Shown here piece after piece: positions 35,244-44,214 of a DNA stretch of 64,000 bases. The notes under the pieces were generated by a model. That model was not told where the DNA came from, ran no database searches, and was given only the letters and a program-made list of their open reading frames with translations. Source of the stretch: Rubrobacter indicoceani (GTDB lineage: Bacteria > Actinomycetota > Rubrobacteria > Rubrobacterales > Rubrobacteraceae); the NCBI RefSeq assembly GCF_003568865.1, contig NZ_CP031115.1, forward strand, positions 2,542,001-2,606,000. Direction: 5' to 3'. The translations under genes and the position numbers were made by a program. The stretch's first letter is position 1. The number at the start of each line of letters is the position of its first letter.

Positions 35244-35549
35244 TTACGTGCCGAAACAGGGGCTGGACCTCGCCCCAGCGTTAGAAGTTTCACTCCGACG
35301 CTTCTTTATAGTCGCGATGGCCTCGAACGAGCCGAGCAGCTTCCATGAAACCCTCGCAGCATCCTCCACCGCATCGCAGAAGACAATCCCGTTGACTCTG
35401 AAAGCTCGTTGAAATACAACCGGTGTCTTCCCTGAGTACTGTAGCGTGGCTGCGCGTATCTCCCTGTCAACCGCAATAGGCTGCAAACAGAAGATCTTGG
35501 CTGCGTTACCGTAGGTAGAGAAGATGGCTGTCGGGTGGAGTATGATCAC
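35244..35549 (-). CDS. Possible small protein, unknown
   Basis: A 101-residue open frame starting with GTG, without a clear ribosome binding site. The central stretch FQRAFRVNGIVFCDAVEDAA looks protein-like but belongs to no family I know. It is convergent with dnaE2, 4 bases away. It could be a gene remnant, as neighbouring sequence is decayed. Confidence 0.3.
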   Translation of the reverse strand: MIILHPTAIFSTYGNAAKIFCLQPIAVDREIRAATLQYSGKTPVVFQRAFRVNGIVFCDAVEDAARVSWKLLGSFEAIATIKKRRSETSNAGARSSPCFGT

Positions 35550-35570
35550 TATTCAGCAGATTTTTCTTGT

Positions 35571-36363
35571 TTAAGCTGTTTGTCGTAAATTTTTTTCTCG
35601 GGTTAGAAGCTCGGATGTTTCTGCCTCGCTCATCTCTATACGGTCAGCTTTTGCGAAGCTCAGAAAGAGAACGAGGAAAAATATGGTGCCGAGGAAGATC
35701 GCATTCGCCTCAACCGTCCCAAGCTGGAGGCCGCCCGCGCTGTGCTCCTGTGAGAGGTAGTCTCCGATGGATGCCCCCAATAGTCGCAGTAAAACGTAGG
35801 CGGTAAGGCGGGCACCGTATTCATCCTGCCAGTGCTACAAGCCCGATAGCCCTGGCAAACAGCAGCGCAGATGGCAGGAATCCGAGAGCGAGTCCTTCGA
35901 CGAGAGGGTCGTCCGTCGCTGTAACGAGCGCGAACGTGAACAGGATCGCCAGCCAGTAAAATGCTTTTCGCTTCGGTGTGCGAATGCTATGGACGGAGAG
36001 CGTCCTCTCGCTCATACACCAGATGGCGCATGTTATAGCCAGCGCGACGCTGAAAGCCACCGTCGTCATTCACAACGGAACTCCGAAATTATCCACCAGG
36101 TTATCGGTAGTGAGAGTGCCACCGATGCTGATGGGAAAACACCGCGAGCCAGTAGACGCTCGGCATATAGCGGTCAAGCCGGAACTGGGTGGCAAGTGCA
36201 ACGGCGAGGAACATGCTTATCACGACGGTCGAGATGAGCAGTCCGAGGTCGAGGTTCACGTTCAGGAAACCCGCAAACGTCTCGCCAACGGTGGTGCAGA
36301 GAACTTGATAATCCAGGAATAGGTCGTAACCTCTGGGACTTTACATAAGAGCTTTTTCACCAT
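35571..36363 (-). pseudogene. COG4705-type membrane protein, broken
   Basis: The minus strand encodes in pieces a COG4705 multi-spanning protein: an ATG at 36363 opens MVKKLLCKVPEVTTYSWIIK, then a one-base deletion shifts to VLCTTVGETFAGFLNVNLD, another shift occurs before SISIGGTLTTDNLVDNFGV, and the Trp expected before MTTVAFSVALAITCAIW is a TGA stop. A further internal deletion separates ALLFARAIGLVALAG from GASIGDYLSQEHSAGGLQLG. Four independent lesions make a sequencing artefact unlikely. The original gene would have had about 260 residues. Confidence 0.85.
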
Positions 36364-36877
36364 ATGCGATCGGTCGGTCGCGGGTTGCCAGCAGCTACGC
36401 TCACGGTCCCGTCCTCTTCACGTAGGGGGTCTGCTCTGTTCTGATACTTCACGTCTTCACGCCGTACCCATTCCGCGAAGAAAGGATCCTCTGCCCCTCG
36501 ACTGCGATCACGATAGAGTCGTCTTCCAGTAATCTGATGAGAGTGTTTGTCGGATGCTCTTCGTAATTGGTCTGAGATACGAAGGATACCCCGGACAAGA
36601 ATTCTCCGGGTGCGGCGATGTTTCTCTGACCGGTTAATCAGTAAGAATTTACTTAAATGCTGACGCTGTTCGTATCCAAAGTCACCTTGTCAGAAGCGAT
36701 GAGCACGACTGCTCGACCCCTTGTGCAAACGGTCTCGTCCAACCCGAAGACAACACCCGCCTACAGCGTCGTGGACGCGTTACTCACGTCTAATCACTGC
36801 AAGTGGTCGCTGGCTCTCTTTAGTGAGGCTAGATTCGAGCTGACTTCGATCCAGTCATCTGACTCCTCGGTTTCTCC
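36364..36877. other. Non-coding/decayed stretch
   Basis: No intact gene is visible. On the minus strand around 36470-36625 an open stretch encodes NYEEHPTNTLIRLLEDD and neighbouring residues but has no start codon and ends at a stop, so it looks like a remnant. The AT-rich part near 36630-36660 could hold the promoter of nothing identifiable. Confidence 0.4.
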
Positions 36878-37501
36878 CTACATGTCCATGTCCTGCATGT
36901 CGTTCTGTGTCGGAACGGGATCTTCACCCATACGACGGAGCATATTGTTCATCACAGAAATCTCGGTTCGTTGAGACGATACTATTGCTCTGGCGAGAGT
37001 CTCCACTTCGGGACGATTTGTTTGGTCTAGAACGGCGTTCGCCATCGGGATAGCAGCACTGTGGTGTTCAACCAAGAGCCGCAGGAACTCCGTGTCCATA
37101 TCGTCCGGTGGCAATTTTGAGAGCGAGATGATCTCATTTCGTGTTGCCATGCCAGGCATAAGTTCTCCGGCTTGCATTTCGTGTCCCATCCACGCCATCT
37201 GCTCTTCGCTGCCAGTCTGGGGCAGCTCCCAAACCGCGAGCCATCCCTGCATCTGCCCGATCTGGGCCTGCTGGGTCAGCACGATGTCGCTCGCCAAAGT
37301 GCGAACTTCCTCATTTTCCGTTCTGCTCTCTACAATAGAGGCTATTTCTACAGCTTGAGCGTGGTGAACGGCCATGTCGCGGGCGAATCCAGCCTCCGCT
37401 GAGGAGTCGTCCGGCATCCTCTGGGTTACAAACAAGACAACAGCGGCAGCCACGAGGACTGCCGCTGTTGCGAGGATCACATAAGGCACGCTTTTATACA
37501 T
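36878..37501 (-). CDS. DUF305 protein, membrane-anchored
   Basis: About 207 residues with one N-terminal membrane helix (YVILATAAVLVAAAVVLFV) and two ferritin-like DUF305 half-motifs: FARDMAVHHAQAVEIASIV and LVEHHSAAIPMANAVL. The Met-rich C-terminus (MLRRMGEDP and MQDMDM) and His/Met content suggest metal, possibly copper, binding outside the membrane; this is inference. ATG 37501 is chosen; a GTG at 37519 is possible. It follows the DUF3105 gene by about 30 bases in one operon. Confidence 0.88.
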   Translation of the reverse strand: MYKSVPYVILATAAVLVAAAVVLFVTQRMPDDSSAEAGFARDMAVHHAQAVEIASIVESRTENEEVRTLASDIVLTQQAQIGQMQGWLAVWELPQTGSEEQMAWMGHEMQAGELMPGMATRNEIISLSKLPPDDMDTEFLRLLVEHHSAAIPMANAVLDQTNRPEVETLARAIVSSQRTEISVMNNMLRRMGEDPVPTQNDMQDMDM

Positions 37502-37530
37502 TATCGTCCGGCCTCTCACTATTCGAAGTA

Positions 37531-38148
37531 TCAGGAAGGCGTGCCTACACCGCCTGTGCAGGGTGCGCCGGGTTCGGGCGACTGCGGTCCCTGACTGAAG
37601 GCGCGGACGAATTGTTCAAGCTCCGGGTCGCTCGCATCGTTTAGCTGGAGTTGTTTGCCCCAGGCGGAAGCGACTATCGGAGAGGCAAGGTCTTCGACAG
37701 GACTCGCGAGGATATAAGTCTGTTCGCGGGCGAGATCGCTGATGGTCTGTATCTGTTCACTCGGAAGTCCGGGCGCGTAGGAGATCCAGACCGCACCGTG
37801 TTCGAGTGAGTGGACGGCGTTCTCATTCCTGACGGGCTCTGTGTAGGAGCCACAGTTCTGCCACGCCGGGTCATGTTCGCCCCCGACAGGCGGGGTGCGG
37901 TCGTAGTCAACGTTTGCAGTGGTGTGCTGCGCGCCGGGCACGTCTATCGTCTCGGTTCCGGCTGGTTCGCCGCTTGCGGCCTGCTGGTTGACATCTAGGT
38001 AGATCACCACGGCGAGCGCAATCATCACCGCGATCACAAGCCCGGCAGCAACAATCAGACCGACCGGGAATCTACGTTCGGGCATCGTGATAAGCCGCCC
38101 TGATCCGGAGCGGTTTCGCCCGCTACTTCCTCCCGAAGAGTTCGTCAT
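37531..38148 (-). CDS. DUF3105 protein, membrane-anchored
   Basis: 205 residues. A polar N-terminus is followed by a membrane helix (VGLIVAAGLVIAVMIALAVV) and the extracytoplasmic DUF3105 domain: TPPVGGEHDPAWQNCGSY, NENAVHSLEHGAVWISYAP, with conserved Cys and His residues. A last CxGG lies near the end. DUF3105 is often next to DUF305 in Actinobacteria, as here. Function is unknown; a role in metal handling would fit the island. Confidence 0.88.
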   Translation of the reverse strand: MTNSSGGSSGRNRSGSGRLITMPERRFPVGLIVAAGLVIAVMIALAVVIYLDVNQQAASGEPAGTETIDVPGAQHTTANVDYDRTPPVGGEHDPAWQNCGSYTEPVRNENAVHSLEHGAVWISYAPGLPSEQIQTISDLAREQTYILASPVEDLASPIVASAWGKQLQLNDASDPELEQFVRAFSQGPQSPEPGAPCTGGVGTPS

Positions 38149-38280
38149 TCTGTTCTACCTCCGATAAATTCATTCTACTTATCAGGTCATCCGTGCTCAT
38201 ACCGTGAGGCTCTCTACGGGCGGGAAACGACACGTCAAGCGGATCCCGAAAACACCACAGAAGGACTTACGGCTTAGGGT

Positions 38281-38598
38281 TCAGACCCTCGGAGGCCGAA
38301 ACAGGGTAGACACACAGGTCTGACTGGACATCGCAGCCAACCCGAAACGCAACGAAGAGAGACTTCTCAAAACATCCGGTAGAGCGAAGGAGACTACGCT
38401 GAGTACCCCGACGACACAGGCAGCGGAAGTCGCACCGAGAGCGGAGTGAACCGCGTTCGGGCATCCGCGAGCCTCGCAGTCCACTACCGGGTACAGCGAC
38501 ACGAAAACCGCCACGACGATGGCCACCATCACGATGGTAATGTTCTGTTTGAGGCTCACGCAGAGGTCAGTATACCGCTCGTCGCCACTTTCTCTCAT
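38281..38598 (-). CDS. Small membrane protein, unknown
   Basis: 105 residues with two hydrophobic stretches (TIVMVAIVVAVFVSLYPVV; ACVVGVLSVVSFAL) and two cysteines between them (VDCEARGCPNA). No ribosome binding site is obvious before the ATG, and a later start is possible. It lies between the DUF3105 gene and the broken arsenic transporter. I do not recognise a family. Confidence 0.5.
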   Translation of the reverse strand: MRESGDERYTDLCVSLKQNITIVMVAIVVAVFVSLYPVVDCEARGCPNAVHSALGATSAACVVGVLSVVSFALPDVLRSLSSLRFGLAAMSSQTCVSTLFRPPRV

Positions 38599-38614
38599 TG
38601 AAATAGTGAGGGTC

Positions 38615-39604
38615 TTATTGGGCGTCGGGCATAATCCAGACGGGTATCATCCGCACGTAAACGAGCATGCCGACGAGCTCGACAAGCGTCTGAGTGATGA
38701 TTATTGCGGGCGCGATCTCATACCCTGCGGGAAGCGCGAGCGCGAGTGGCAGCACGACGAGCGAGTTACGCGTGGCACCAGTGAAGATGAGCGCCCGCCC
38801 GCTTGTCACCCCTAGAGAAAAGAGCCGCGCTGTCGCTCGTCCGACGAAGACCATGATGAGTAAAAACGCTACGTAGATCGGGACTACAGCCACGACCTAA
38901 TCAAGCACGCCTTCGAGCCTCGGGATCTGCGAGGCAACCATCGCGAGGAGCGTGAAAGCGAGAAAAGGAACCGGTAGATACCCCGCGAACGAGGTCCAGC
39001 GGTTCGTCAAGGTACCCGCCTTGGAGTTGCTTCCGGCGAGGTACTGCGTCCCGATGGCAAACCCGAGCGGCAGAACCACGAGGATAAAGAACGCCTCCAG
39101 AAACGGTCCGGCGCTGAAGATGGACAGAGCCTCCGACCCCAGGAAAAGCCAGAGGTAGACCGGGAGTGTGGCTATCTGGGAGATCATCAAGAGCGGTGTA
39201 GCGGCGGTTACCTTCTTCGCGTCGCCGCCGCCAAGCTCTGAGAAGACGATGACGTAATCTATGCAGGGCGTAAGCAACACCAGCAGAACCCCGATCAACA
39301 CCGCAGGCTCAGACGCGACGAACCTCGTAAGCCCGAAGACCAGAATCGGAACGAAGACAAAGTTCAGAGCGAGCACCGCTGCGAGGAACCTTCCGCTCGT
39401 GATGGAACCCTTTAGCTCCGTGAACGGAACTTGCAGGAAAGTCACATAAAGCAGGACGCCGAGAACAGGATAAATCGCTCTCTCGAAGAACGAATCCGCG
39501 CCGGGAGCGACCAGTCCCACCGCCGTACCGACAAACAATGCCGCAGCGTAGATCCAGACCTGGTAACGCTCAAGCCTCTCCTTGAGATTCGGCGAATTGA
39601 GCAT
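38615..39604 (-). pseudogene. ACR3/BASS-type arsenic resistance transporter interrupted by an amber codon
   Basis: Two segments in the same frame give one ten-helix transporter of 330 codons: MLNSPNLKERLERYQVWIYA... to QIPRLEGVLD, then TAG at 38897-38899, then VVAVVPIYVAFLLIMVFVGR to the natural end. Helices such as VLLYVTFLQVPF, LLTPCIDYVIVFSELGGG (with the Cys expected in arsenite transporters) and FTGATRNSLVVLPLALALP are typical. The stop is a single substitution, with no frameshift, so readthrough or recent inactivation are both possible. Confidence 0.82.
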
Positions 39605-39629
39605 TGGAAGAGTTTATCAAACACTATTT

Positions 39630-40925
39630 CTAGCCAAAGAACGTCTGGTAGAGTAGAAACACGTTCAGGGAGACTATGAGGGCGACCACGACCGTCGCAA
39701 CGACTGTAGTAAGGCGATGGTTGACGAGCGACCCCATGATGTTTCGGTTGCGGCAGAAGATCAGAAGCGGTATCAGAGCGAACGGAATGCCGAATGACAG
39801 CACGACCTGACTCAGTATCAGCGCCCGACTCGGGTTCAGACCGATGGCGAGGACGACGAGCGCAGGGGCCATCGTGATCGCCCGCCTGAAAAACAGCGGT
39901 ATCCGGCGGTTTATGAATCCCTGCATCACGACCTGCCCAGCCATCGTCCCTATCGAGGAACTAGAAAACCCGCTCGCAAGAAGCGCGATGCCGAAGAGTA
40001 TGGCGAACCAGCTACCTTCCAGCCGCGCAAACTGCTCGAAGGCCACGTCTATGTCCGTAACGTTCGTCAGGCCGCGCGAGTTGAAGACGGCAGCGGCGAT
40101 GCTGAGCATGCTTATATTTATAGCCCCGGCTATGCCCATTGCGATCACCACGTCCACAAGCTCGAAGCGAAATATCTTTCGCTTCTCTTCTTCCGTACGC
40201 CCGACGACGCGCCTTTGCGTAAGCGCGGAGTGCAGGTAGATGACGTGCGGCATCACCGTCGCGCCGAGAATCCCCGTCGCGAGCAGGACGCTCTCCGTCC
40301 CGGCGAACTGCGGCGTGAAAAGCCCGGCGAGAACCCGGTCGGCCTCCGGCTCCGCATAGAATACCTGGATGGCGAATGCGACCACAATCACCCCGACCAT
40401 CCCGCTGATGGCGGATTCGAGCGGTCTGAACCCGCGCCGCTGCAACTCGAGTATCCCGAACGCCGCGACAGCCGTTATGAGTCCTGCCGGGAAGAGTGGT
40501 ATCCCAAAGAGCAAGTTTAACGCCAGGGCCGCCCCGATGAACTCCGCGAGGTCGGTGGCCATAGCGATGATCTCCGCTTGAACCCACAGCAGGAACGAAG
40601 TCGGCTTAGAGAACCGCTCCCGACACACTTCGGGCAGGTTCTTCCCGGTAGCTATCCCGAGCTTCGCCGACATGCTCTGCACCAGCATCGCCATCAGGTT
40701 TGCGCCGAGAACCACCCACAGAAGCAGATAACCAAACTGCGCCCCGCCAGAGACATTTGTCGCGAAGTTTCCCGGGTCAACGTACGCTACTGCAGCGATG
40801 AAAGCCGGCCCCAGAAACGGCAGCAACCGCCCGAACCCGCGCCTCTCACCCTTCAGCGAAGCGTGCGCCGCCCGCGCAGTCGCACTCTCCCCCGGTAATA
40901 CGCTCTCCAGAGTTCTGTCATCCAT
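39630..40925 (-). CDS. mntH: NRAMP-family Mn2+/Fe2+ transporter MntH
   Basis: 431 residues, about eleven membrane helices. The metal-binding motif DPGN is in AAVAYVDPGNFATNVSGG, and the second site in TGILGATVMPHVIYLHSAL. The family also shows QAEIIAMATDLAEFIGAA. It imports divalent manganese with protons. An inverted repeat of the DtxR/MntR operator type lies 40 bases upstream, so manganese-dependent repression is likely. The gene precedes no other transporter on its strand. Confidence 0.95.
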   Translation of the reverse strand: MDDRTLESVLPGESATARAAHASLKGERRGFGRLLPFLGPAFIAAVAYVDPGNFATNVSGGAQFGYLLLWVVLGANLMAMLVQSMSAKLGIATGKNLPEVCRERFSKPTSFLLWVQAEIIAMATDLAEFIGAALALNLLFGIPLFPAGLITAVAAFGILELQRRGFRPLESAISGMVGVIVVAFAIQVFYAEPEADRVLAGLFTPQFAGTESVLLATGILGATVMPHVIYLHSALTQRRVVGRTEEEKRKIFRFELVDVVIAMGIAGAINISMLSIAAAVFNSRGLTNVTDIDVAFEQFARLEGSWFAILFGIALLASGFSSSSIGTMAGQVVMQGFINRRIPLFFRRAITMAPALVVLAIGLNPSRALILSQVVLSFGIPFALIPLLIFCRNRNIMGSLVNHRLTTVVATVVVALIVSLNVFLLYQTFFG

Positions 40926-40964
40926 AACAACCCCACTCAGTATAACTTTTGCCTCAATTTTTAT

Positions 40965-40978
40965 TTAGCTTTGGCTAA
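40965..40978. promoter_or_regulatory. Candidate MntR/DtxR-type operator of mntH
   Basis: TTAGC-TTTG-GCTAA is a perfect 5+5 inverted repeat, resembling DtxR-family boxes, 40 bases before the mntH start. A -10-like TATACT lies between box and gene. The regulator is not in the window. Confidence 0.6.
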
Positions 40979-41034
40979 TATACAGTGACGAAGTAGTGTA
41001 GTGCAACGTTAAGCACCGTTTTCTAGCTACTTGA

Positions 41035-41997
41035 TTACCTTATGGCGTTGCGATTCAGGAACGTGAGGTTACGTCTTTCGGAGGGGTGATCTCCGATGTG
41101 ATCTACCTGAAGCGTGGTATGCGCGATGTCGTAGTTCTTCTGGAGAAGGGCCTCTAGTTCCCGACGGCGGGCGTGGCAGTTTTCCTCTTCGCCGACGAGG
41201 ACGTGAGCCGCGAGGGCCGGGAATCCAGACGTAACGGTCCAAACATGCAGGTCGTGGACTTCCGCAACTCCTTCATGGTCGGCCATAGCGTGGCCGACCT
41301 CTGCGGCATCGAGGCCGGGGGGAGAACCTTCTAAGAGGATGATCACGGAGTCTCTAAGAAGTTTCCAGGAACTGAAAAGAACAAGAACACCGATGAGTAT
41401 GCTGATGATGGGGTCTGCGTATACCCAGCCGGTCAGGATGATGATGACCGCAGCTACGATAACCCCGACGGAGCCGAGGAGATCGGCGAGGACGTGGCGG
41501 AGAGCGCCCTGCATGTTCAGGTTCTCTCCCGCCGAGCGAGAGAGGATCACAGCTCCGGTAACGTTCACCAAGAGGCCGATGATCGCAACGATCATCATCC
41601 AGCCGCCGAGGATCTTCGGCGGGTCTCCAAATCTCCCGAACGCTTCCACGAAGATCCAGATAGAAACCGCTACGATGGTCGCTCCGTTGAACAGAGCGGC
41701 CAGGATCTCACCCCGCTTGTACCCGAAGGAACGGTTCGGCGTCGCGGGCTTCGATGATAGCCAGAAGGCGAAGAGTGCTAGCCCCAGAGCTACGTTGTCT
41801 GAGGCCATGTGCGCCGCGTCAGCCAGTAGTGCCAGAGACCCGGTAATAAGCCCTCCGATGATCTCCGCGACCATGTACAGGAGCGTGAAGGAAAGTACGA
41901 TCGCCAACGCCTTTTTGTTCGCCCCGGCACCGTGCGAGTGCTCACCCGCCCCGTGAGAATGTCCCTCGTGGGAATGCTGACCGCTTACATGAGACAT
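41035..41997 (-). CDS. Cation diffusion facilitator (CzcD/ZitB-type)
   Basis: 320 residues. The N-terminus is His-rich (HSHEGHSHGAGEHSHG), followed by six membrane helices with the metal-site motifs LLADAAHMASDNVAL and HVLADLLGSVGVI, and a cytosolic C-terminal domain (HDLHVWTVTSGFPALAAHV). It exports Zn2+/Cd2+/Co2+ in exchange for protons. ATG 41997 has GGAGAG upstream; a longer frame to 42057 runs through the operator. It lies downstream of an ArsR/SmtB gene and carries an SmtB-type operator in its own leader. Confidence 0.93.
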   Translation of the reverse strand: MSHVSGQHSHEGHSHGAGEHSHGAGANKKALAIVLSFTLLYMVAEIIGGLITGSLALLADAAHMASDNVALGLALFAFWLSSKPATPNRSFGYKRGEILAALFNGATIVAVSIWIFVEAFGRFGDPPKILGGWMMIVAIIGLLVNVTGAVILSRSAGENLNMQGALRHVLADLLGSVGVIVAAVIIILTGWVYADPIISILIGVLVLFSSWKLLRDSVIILLEGSPPGLDAAEVGHAMADHEGVAEVHDLHVWTVTSGFPALAAHVLVGEEENCHARRRELEALLQKNYDIAHTTLQVDHIGDHPSERRNLTFLNRNAIR

Positions 41998-42026
41998 ATT
42001 GCTCTCCAGATGTCGTAGACCACATT

Positions 42027-42048
42027 CATATGAACAAGTACTCATATG
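42027..42048. promoter_or_regulatory. ArsR/SmtB-type operator before the CDF gene
   Basis: CATATGA and TCATATG flank an 8-base centre; the core ATGAACAAGTACTCAT is close to the ATGAACA-N2-TGTTCAT-type sites of zinc-responsive ArsR proteins. It lies 30 bases upstream of the CDF start codon and downstream of the arsR gene. Confidence 0.75.
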
Positions 42049-42143
42049 ATAGCGCATATCTCAGGTTGGCGAGACTCAGAAAATGCCTGTAGCGGGACGC
42101 AAATTTCTTCCGCTCCGTTATCCGCGCTGAAGGACTTGCCGGT

Positions 42144-42527
42144 TCAGTCGTGGCGGACGTGGGCGAGTGTAAAGATGAGGAGTTCTTCCACGTGTTCGTC
42201 GTAGAGTGAATAGTACGCCATCTTCCCCTGGCGACGGTACTTGACGAGCCGAGCCTTGCGGAGAACTTTGAGCTGATGCGATACAGCCGACTGGCTCATA
42301 TCGAGGACTGCTTGCAGATCGCAGACACAGAGTTCGCCGGTGGAGAGGGCCAGAAGCAGACGCATTCTGGTGGAGTCTCCTACAGCTTTGAGCAGTTCCG
42401 TCGCTACAACAACTTCACTCGGCGGAGGCATGGAGTCCACAGCATGCTGTACTCGCTGGGGATGCGGGTGGGTTTCCTGACAGGCGGTTGCTTCCGTCTG
42501 TCTAACGTTAGCTTCGCGTGTTTCCAT
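42144..42527 (-). CDS. ArsR/SmtB-family metal-responsive repressor
   Basis: 127 residues. After a ~30-residue His-containing N-terminus (ETHPHPQRVQHAVD), the winged helix shows DSTRMRLLLALSTGELCVCDL, SQSAVSHQLKVLRKARLV and YRRQGKMAYYSLYD. ELCVCDL is the alpha-3 metal site; the C-terminal DEHVEELLIF with AHVRHD matches the alpha-5 zinc site. It probably senses Zn/Cd and represses the CDF gene downstream. It appears leaderless (see promoter entry). Confidence 0.93.
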   Translation of the reverse strand: METREANVRQTEATACQETHPHPQRVQHAVDSMPPPSEVVVATELLKAVGDSTRMRLLLALSTGELCVCDLQAVLDMSQSAVSHQLKVLRKARLVKYRRQGKMAYYSLYDEHVEELLIFTLAHVRHD

Positions 42528-42563
42528 GTGGAAATTATACGCTCACACGAGGATGCTGGTAAA
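42521..42563 (-). promoter_or_regulatory. Leaderless arsR promoter with overlapping palindrome
   Basis: TATAAT (42534-42539) sits 6 bases before the ATG and TTTACC (42558-42563) 18 bases further upstream, placing the transcript start at the A of ATG. The start codon lies in a perfect palindrome TTTCCA-TG-TGGAAA (42521-42534), a possible autoregulatory site. Confidence 0.65.
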
Positions 42564-42633
42564 AGCTCTAAGGACGTCGCAGCAGAATGTACGTTTCAGT
42601 CATGGTGGGCGAGACGGTGCTATTCTCGCAATC

Positions 42634-43365
42634 ATGGAAACCTCATCTGGTACGATGCGGACGTTGCTTCTGGTTCTTGTACAGAACGCGCTGTTACTGG
42701 TTGCTACGGTTGTGGTTTTCTGGGCCGGAGTGTTCGTGTTGAACCGTTTAGGTTTCGGTCGCGGGTACGGGCTGTCACCGCTCGGTTTCGCACGGCCTGA
42801 AGGTGGTTTCCCAGCAGGCATAGGTCTAGGAGTTCTGGTCGGAGTCGGGGCGATTTTAGTCAGTTTTCCTGTGAATCTGCTGAGCGTTTGGGTACTGGAG
42901 CTTGCGGGGCGTCCCGTTGACTCCACCAGTCAGGAGCCGCTCATGAGGGGGATAGAGTCTTGGATCTCCGAAAGCCCGCTCACAGCTATCGTGGCGTCTT
43001 TCCTGATCGTCGGCCTCGTCGGCCCGGCTGTTGAGGAGCTTGTTTTCAGAGGAGTTCTGTTCAACGGACTCTACCGTCTGGGTAGGGCCGTTGGCGGCAG
43101 GGTACTTAGCGATGAAACCAGCCGGAAAGCAGCAGGACGGGTCATGCTGATGCTTTCTGTCGTGGTAACCTCCGCGTTCTTCGCCTCGCTGCACCTGGAT
43201 CCGGCCATCTTTCTAGCTATCTTCATCCTCGCTGTCAGCCTGTGTGTACTCTACGTGAGAACCGGGAGTCTGATCCCGTCCATCGTAGCGCACGCGACTT
43301 TCAACTCTCTTACGGTTGCGATCCTCGCGTTGTCGGGGCTTGGTGTCTTTCCCACGTCGGTTTAG
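42634..43365 (+). CDS. CPBP-family intramembrane metalloprotease
   Basis: 243 residues from ATG 42634 (42655 is an alternative), with about eight membrane helices. The three family motifs are present: EELVFRGVLFNGLYR (EExxxR), FFASLHLDPAIF (FxxxH) and IVAHATFNSL (HxxxN/B). CPBP proteases act in the membrane; roles include prenyl-protein processing and bacteriocin self-immunity. It is divergent from the arsR gene. No substrate can be named. Confidence 0.87.
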   Translation: METSSGTMRTLLLVLVQNALLLVATVVVFWAGVFVLNRLGFGRGYGLSPLGFARPEGGFPAGIGLGVLVGVGAILVSFPVNLLSVWVLELAGRPVDSTSQEPLMRGIESWISESPLTAIVASFLIVGLVGPAVEELVFRGVLFNGLYRLGRAVGGRVLSDETSRKAAGRVMLMLSVVVTSAFFASLHLDPAIFLAIFILAVSLCVLYVRTGSLIPSIVAHATFNSLTVAILALSGLGVFPTSV

Positions 43366-43386
43366 AAGAGCAAGGTTACCCTTCGA

Positions 43387-44214
43387 TCATCCGCCAACGC
43401 CGAGTGTCAACAGCATGGCGACGACCGCGGCTAGTGTGAAACGGTAGTACGCAAAGACTTTGAGCGAGTGTCGAGACAGATAACCGATGAAAAACCTTAT
43501 CGCCAGGTAGCCTACGATTCCCGAAGAGGTCAGACCTACAACGAACAGCAGCGCACCCCGACCATCCATGCCGACGGAGGCCAGCTCTGACAACTGTAGA
43601 ATACCCGCACCGAGTATGATGGGAACGCTCATCAAAAAGGAAAACCGTGCTGCCTCATCCCTCTTCAGACCCAGAAAGAGGCCAAGTGTGATGGTAGCCC
43701 CGGAACGCGATACACCGGGGATCAGAGCCGCTGCCTGAGCCACACCGATACCCGCAGCCTCGCGAAACTTTAGCCGCGAAGCCAGACGGCTCTTCCGCCC
43801 TAGCGACTCCCCTACTAGGAAAAGAATGCCGACGAGCGTCAAAGTCGCTACGACGATCCAGGGAGATCTAACAGAGCTTGCGAAGAAATCTTCAAAGAGG
43901 TATCCGATCAGGGCGGCTGGGACGGTCGAGACCAGGATCAGACATGCCAGCCTTCCGTCCGGGTTCGTGAAATCGCGAGTTCTAAAGGACCTCACAAGCG
44001 CGCTAGCCATGCGTAGGAGATCATGCCGGAAAAACCAGACAACGGCGAGCAGAGTTCCGACATGTAGCGCTACGTCGAATGAAAGGCCAAAAGTCTCCCC
44101 TTTCACTCCGAAGAAGTACTGGCTCAGTAGCAGATGGCCGGAACTGGAGACAGGCAGGAACTCCGTCAGACCTTGAACCACTCCGAGAAGCAACGCAGCC
44201 ACTACCTCAAACAC
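43387..44214 (-). CDS. uppP: Undecaprenyl-diphosphatase UppP (BacA)
   Basis: 275 residues, eight membrane helices. Both catalytic motifs are present: VQGLTEFLPVSSSGHLLL and ALIPGVSRSGATITLGLFLG. It recycles the C55 lipid carrier for peptidoglycan and can give bacitracin tolerance. GTG start with GGAGG six bases upstream. The core chromosome presumably has its own copy, so this is an accessory one carried with other envelope genes. Confidence 0.95.
   Translation of the reverse strand: MFEVVAALLLGVVQGLTEFLPVSSSGHLLLSQYFFGVKGETFGLSFDVALHVGTLLAVVWFFRHDLLRMASALVRSFRTRDFTNPDGRLACLILVSTVPAALIGYLFEDFFASSVRSPWIVVATLTLVGILFLVGESLGRKSRLASRLKFREAAGIGVAQAAALIPGVSRSGATITLGLFLGLKRDEAARFSFLMSVPIILGAGILQLSELASVGMDGRGALLFVVGLTSSGIVGYLAIRFFIGYLSRHSLKVFAYYRFTLAAVVAMLLTLGVGG

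Noticed and set aside
36657-36974. Plus-strand frame of 105 codons opposite the DUF305 end
   Set aside because: Overlaps the well-supported DUF305 gene and has no recognisable features.
38615-38893. Second half of the arsenic transporter as its own gene
   Set aside because: It is in frame with the upstream half, separated only by one TAG, and has no ribosome binding site or independent start signal.
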